From NCBI GenBank assembly GCA_913051905.1, contig CAJXBY010000042.1, forward strand, positions 1 to 16,904: a stretch of DNA of 16,904 bases, given 5' to 3'. This document shows positions 14,276 to 16,904 of this stretch, piece after piece (position 1 is the stretch's first letter; the number at the start of each line of letters is the position of its first letter). The position numbers were made by a program, and so were the translations under genes. Source of the DNA: an uncultured Gammaproteobacteria bacterium (GTDB lineage: Bacteria > Pseudomonadota > Gammaproteobacteria > Arenicellales > UBA868). The notes under the pieces were generated by a model. The model was not told the DNA's origin. It made no database searches and was given only the letters and a program-made list of their open reading frames with translations.

Positions 14276-15528
14276 TGGCGCGCGCCATCATGCTGGTGCT
14301 GGATTCCCTCGGTATCGGTTCAAGTGCCGATGCGGGTCGTTTTGATGACCGTGGCGCTGATACCTTCGGACACATTGCAGAAGCCTGTATGCGCCGTGAA
14401 GGTGAATCTGACAGCGTCTTTCACGGGCCGCTGCAAATTCCGGTGCTGTCGGAACTTGGGCTGGTTCATGCGGCGGCCGCCAGTCGGGGCAGGTGGCCCG
14501 CTGGCCTGCCCCGAATCGATCCCATCGGTGCCTGGGGCTATGCGGTGGAGGTCAGTCGCGGCAAGGACACACCGAGCGGGCACTGGGAAATGGCGGGAGT
14601 ACCCGTCGATTTTGAATGGGGTTATTTCCCCGACACTCTGCCGAGTTTTCCCCAGGCGCTGACCGATCAGTTGATCGATCAGGCAGACCTTCCAGGCCTC
14701 CTTGGAAATTGTCATGCCTCAGGCACAGCGATCATCGACCAGCTGGGAGAGCAGCACCTGGAATCGGGCCAGCCAATTGTCTATACCTCTGCAGACAGCG
14801 TATTTCAAATTGCCGTCCACGAGGAACGATTTGGTCTCAAGCGGCTGTACGATATTTGCGCGATAGCCCGGAAACTCGTCGATGAATGGACAATCGGTCG
14901 GGTGATTGCAAGGCCCTTCACGGGCAGTTGCCGGGGCGGGTTCGTCCGCACCGGAAACCGCCGGGACTACACGACCCCGCCGCCGGAACCGACGCTGCTG
15001 GACCGGATGGTTGAAGATGGCGGTGAGGTGGTATCGGTGGGCAAAGTCGCCGATATCTTTGCAGGACAAGGCGTGAGTCGTACGATCAAGGCGAATGGCA
15101 ACGAGGAACTGTTTGATGCGACACTGGATGCCCTCGCCACCACGGGGAATCATGCCCTGATATTTACCAATTTTGTCGACTTTGACATGCTGTATGGCCA
15201 CCGCCGGGACACGGTGGGGTATGCCAGGGCATTGGAGGCGTTCGATCGAAAACTGCCGGAACTTCTCGCTGTTCTGGAGAAAGGGGATCTCGTCTTGGTC
15301 ACGGCTGATCATGGATGTGACCCGACCTGGCCAGGCCATGACCACACCCGCGAGCACGTTCCAGTACTGGCGTTCGGTCCTGGAGTGAAGTCGGTGTCAC
15401 TCGGCGAGCGCAAGACTTTTGCGGACATGGGTCAGACGCTTGCAGAACATCTTGACCTGGATCAACTGGATGCCGGAGAGTCATTCCTGGGGCATATCTT
15501 CGAACGGGAGATCCCATGCCAGAATTAA
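14275..15528 (+). CDS. deoB: Phosphopentomutase DeoB
   Basis: A 417-residue metalloenzyme of the alkaline phosphatase superfamily, interconverting (deoxy)ribose-1-phosphate and the 5-phosphate. It therefore links PNP and DeoA products to central metabolism. The first metal Asp10 is in [14 protein letters not shown]. The phosphorylated Thr99 is in [29 protein letters not shown] supplies the next metal-site Asp and His. [21 protein letters not shown] supplies the Asp-His pair and the terminal metal His. Length and motif order match E. coli DeoB. The ATG at 14275 shares one base with the deoA stop, and the 3' end overlaps the dioxygenase gene by 13 nt. Confidence 0.97.
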   Translation: MARAIMLVLDSLGIGSSADAGRFDDRGADTFGHIAEACMRREGESDSVFHGPLQIPVLSELGLVHAAAASRGRWPAGLPRIDPIGAWGYAVEVSRGKDTPSGHWEMAGVPVDFEWGYFPDTLPSFPQALTDQLIDQADLPGLLGNCHASGTAIIDQLGEQHLESGQPIVYTSADSVFQIAVHEERFGLKRLYDICAIARKLVDEWTIGRVIARPFTGSCRGGFVRTGNRRDYTTPPPEPTLLDRMVEDGGEVVSVGKVADIFAGQGVSRTIKANGNEELFDATLDALATTGNHALIFTNFVDFDMLYGHRRDTVGYARALEAFDRKLPELLAVLEKGDLVLVTADHGCDPTWPGHDHTREHVPVLAFGPGVKSVSLGERKTFADMGQTLAEHLDLDQLDAGESFLGHIFEREIPCQN

Positions 15529-16409
15529 TGCAAACGCAGGTCGATTCGACAGGTCGATTGTCTAACAATGCGGTGGATAGCTGGGTGGATAATGGCTGCT
15601 TGTTGATCGAAGATTTCATCTCGAAACGGGCTTGCGAAGCTCTTCTCCTCACGATCGACCGACTGGTGGAAGCATTCGAGCCGGATGACGTCAAAACGGT
15701 TTTTTCGACCACCTCTCAGGTTCACGCAGCAGCGAATTATTTTGAGAGCTCCGGAGACAAGATTCGATTTTTCTTTGAAGATGGCGCGTTGGATTCGACT
15801 GGGCAATTGACGTGTGCCAAGGAACATGCACTGAACAAAATCGGACATGCGTTGCACGACCTCGACCCGGACTTTGAGCGTTTCTCATACGATCCCCGTC
15901 TCGCAGTATTGGCGAGTCAACTCGGCCTCGCGGATCCTCTGCTCCTGCAATCCATGGTGATTTTCAAGCAGCCCCGTATCGGCGGTGAAGTAGTGTGGCA
16001 TCAGGACAGTAGCTTTCTCTACACCGAACCTTTGAGTGTGCTTGGTTTCTGGTTTGCCCTGGAGGATGCCACTCTTGAGAACGGGTGTATGTGGGCTATA
16101 CCCGGAGAGCATCTTAATGGCCTGCGCCAGCGGTTTCACAGGGTTGATGGTGCACTCACGATGACGGACCGGAAAGAGATGGCCACATTTGACCCGGCAC
16201 AGGGTGTTCCTTTGGAGGTTTCAAAGGGCACCTTGGTTGTACTGCACGGGTCATTGCCGCACTACAGTGGACCCAATCACAGTGATCGGTCGCGCTGTGC
16301 GTTTACGCTGCACGCTATCTCTGCGAGTGCCCGGTATCCAGGCGACAATTGGCTCCAGAGGGGACCCGATATGCCGCTACGTCCTCTGTCACCAGAGCGC
16401 CCAACTTGA
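15516..16409 (+). CDS. PHYHD1-like phytanoyl-CoA-dioxygenase-family oxygenase
   Basis: A 297-residue Fe(II)/2-oxoglutarate-dependent oxygenase of the PhyH family with a complete active site. His162 and Asp164 (WHQDSS) and His249 (LPHYSGPN) form the iron-binding facial triad. Arg260 (SDRSR), 11 residues later, should bind 2-oxoglutarate; human PHYH has the same 11-residue spacing. [30 protein letters not shown] and DNWLQ are very like human PHYHD1 as I remember it, so this is the PHYHD1-type branch rather than a true phytanoyl-CoA hydroxylase. ATG at 15516 is inside deoB (13-nt overlap) and the stop overlaps the add start by 4 nt, so it is co-translated with nucleoside enzymes. The substrate is unknown; context suggests a nucleoside, deoxynucleoside or pentose derivative. 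Confidence 0.9.
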   Translation: MPELMQTQVDSTGRLSNNAVDSWVDNGCLLIEDFISKRACEALLLTIDRLVEAFEPDDVKTVFSTTSQVHAAANYFESSGDKIRFFFEDGALDSTGQLTCAKEHALNKIGHALHDLDPDFERFSYDPRLAVLASQLGLADPLLLQSMVIFKQPRIGGEVVWHQDSSFLYTEPLSVLGFWFALEDATLENGCMWAIPGEHLNGLRQRFHRVDGALTMTDRKEMATFDPAQGVPLEVSKGTLVVLHGSLPHYSGPNHSDRSRCAFTLHAISASARYPGDNWLQRGPDMPLRPLSPERPT

Positions 16410-16904
16410 CGGTACTCCCAAAAGTCGAGCTTCATTGTCATCTGGAAGGTGCTGCGGGACCTGCGTTGATCCGGCGATTGGCTCGGCGTAACGACATTAC
16501 TCTGCCTGACACCTTGTTCACCCCAGATGACCAGTTCGCGTGGACCGATTTTCCCAGCTTTCTGGAAGCCTACGATCAAGCCAGCCGGGCGATCTCGACG
16601 GCAGCCGATTATCGTGATGTGACTTACGAGTATCTTGCAGAGTGTGCCAGGGAAACTGCGATTTATGTCGAGCTCATGTCATCGCCCGATCATGCCGCGG
16701 CCGCAGGATTGTCCTATGAAGATCATTTAGACGGCATTCTGCAGGGTATCGACGATGCTGAACGCGATTACGAAATCACAGGTCGCTTGATCGTCACCTG
16801 TGTTCGGCATTTCGGTCCCGCCCGCGCTTTAAAGGTTGCGGAAGAGGTTCGCAGTAATCCCCATCCTTATGTGGTCGGGTTCGGTATGGGGGGTGATGAG
16901 AACG
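16406..16904 (+). CDS. add: Adenosine deaminase, N-terminal part (cut by window end)
   Basis: The frame is open from the TTG at 16406 to the window end (about 166 residues). It begins [16 protein letters not shown], with the zinc-binding HxH of the adenosine/AMP deaminase family about 12 residues in, and later DFPSFLEAYD, IYVELMSSPDH, GRLIVTCVRHFGP and VVGFGMGGDEN, the last being the family GDE-type block. The pattern resembles the proteobacterial Add form (VELHCHLEGA...GFGLAGEE). The TTG overlaps the dioxygenase TGA as TTGA; another in-frame TTG at 16349 would add 19 residues unlike the family. Deamination of adenosine or deoxyadenosine gives inosine or deoxyinosine for PNP. The catalytic His and Asp of the C-terminal half are beyond the window, and the related adenine deaminases cannot be fully excluded. 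Confidence 0.93.
   Translation, partial: MTVLPKVELHCHLEGAAGPALIRRLARRNDITLPDTLFTPDDQFAWTDFPSFLEAYDQASRAISTAADYRDVTYEYLAECARETAIYVELMSSPDHAAAAGLSYEDHLDGILQGIDDAERDYEITGRLIVTCVRHFGPARALKVAEEVRSNPHPYVVGFGMGGDEN

Noticed and set aside
14719..15357. Minus-strand open frame (212 codons) opposite deoB
   Set aside because: It lies inside the strongly conserved deoB and shows no recognisable motif.
1..16904. CRISPR array, insertion sequence, prophage or toxin-antitoxin module
   Set aside because: No regularly spaced repeats, transposase-like frames, terminal inverted repeats or phage genes were seen on either strand.

Overview
The window is a nucleoside catabolism and uptake island from a bacterium of fairly high GC. 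One line of sequence inside the thymidine phosphorylase gene (13261-13320) counts 39 G+C of 60. The YhhQ-type transporter, RihB-like hydrolase and long-form DeoA/DeoB point to a proteobacterium, probably gamma or alpha. I cannot place it more closely. GTG and TTG start codons are unusually common.

Left part (1-3400): a YhhQ/VUT-family queuosine-precursor transporter (+) runs convergently into a psuK-psuG pair (-) for pseudouridine degradation. Divergent from psuK is a DEDDh 3'-5' exonuclease of the KapD/ERI-1 type (+). The intergenic region between those two holds a 7-bp inverted repeat that could be an operator.

Middle part (3540-10388): a RihB-like ribonucleoside hydrolase overlaps a ribokinase by 4 nt. 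They are followed by a BMP-family periplasmic nucleoside-binding protein and two overlapping ABC permeases. A strong hairpin sits between the binding protein and the permeases. The double-domain ABC ATPase that should complete the importer is on the opposite strand, convergent with the permeases. Divergent from the ATPase is a trimeric-type purine nucleoside phosphorylase.

AT-rich insert (about 11396-12940): one class I SAM-dependent methyltransferase gene of very different base composition (14 G+C of 60 in line 11581-11640), followed by about 520 nt with no convincing gene.

Right part (12941-16904): a tightly packed operon of thymidine phosphorylase (deoA), phosphopentomutase (deoB), a PHYHD1-like phytanoyl-CoA-dioxygenase-family 2-oxoglutarate oxygenase, and an adenosine deaminase cut by the window end. 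Junctions overlap by 1, 13 and 4 nt.

How the genes fit together: the BMP-type ABC importer would bring in nucleosides. Adenosine deaminase converts adenosine to inosine. PNP and DeoA split purine and pyrimidine (deoxy)nucleosides to (deoxy)ribose-1-phosphate, and DeoB turns this into the 5-phosphate. The hydrolase plus ribokinase reach ribose-5-phosphate by hydrolysis, and PsuK plus PsuG reach it from pseudouridine. Three routes therefore converge on pentose-5-phosphate. The most interesting item is the oxygenase embedded in the deo/add operon, whose substrate may be a nucleoside or deoxyribose derivative. Second is the possible modified-tRNA-nucleoside theme (queuosine-type transporter, pseudouridine genes, exonuclease, nucleoside hydrolase). 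No cdd, deoC, upp or transcriptional regulator gene is visible in the window.
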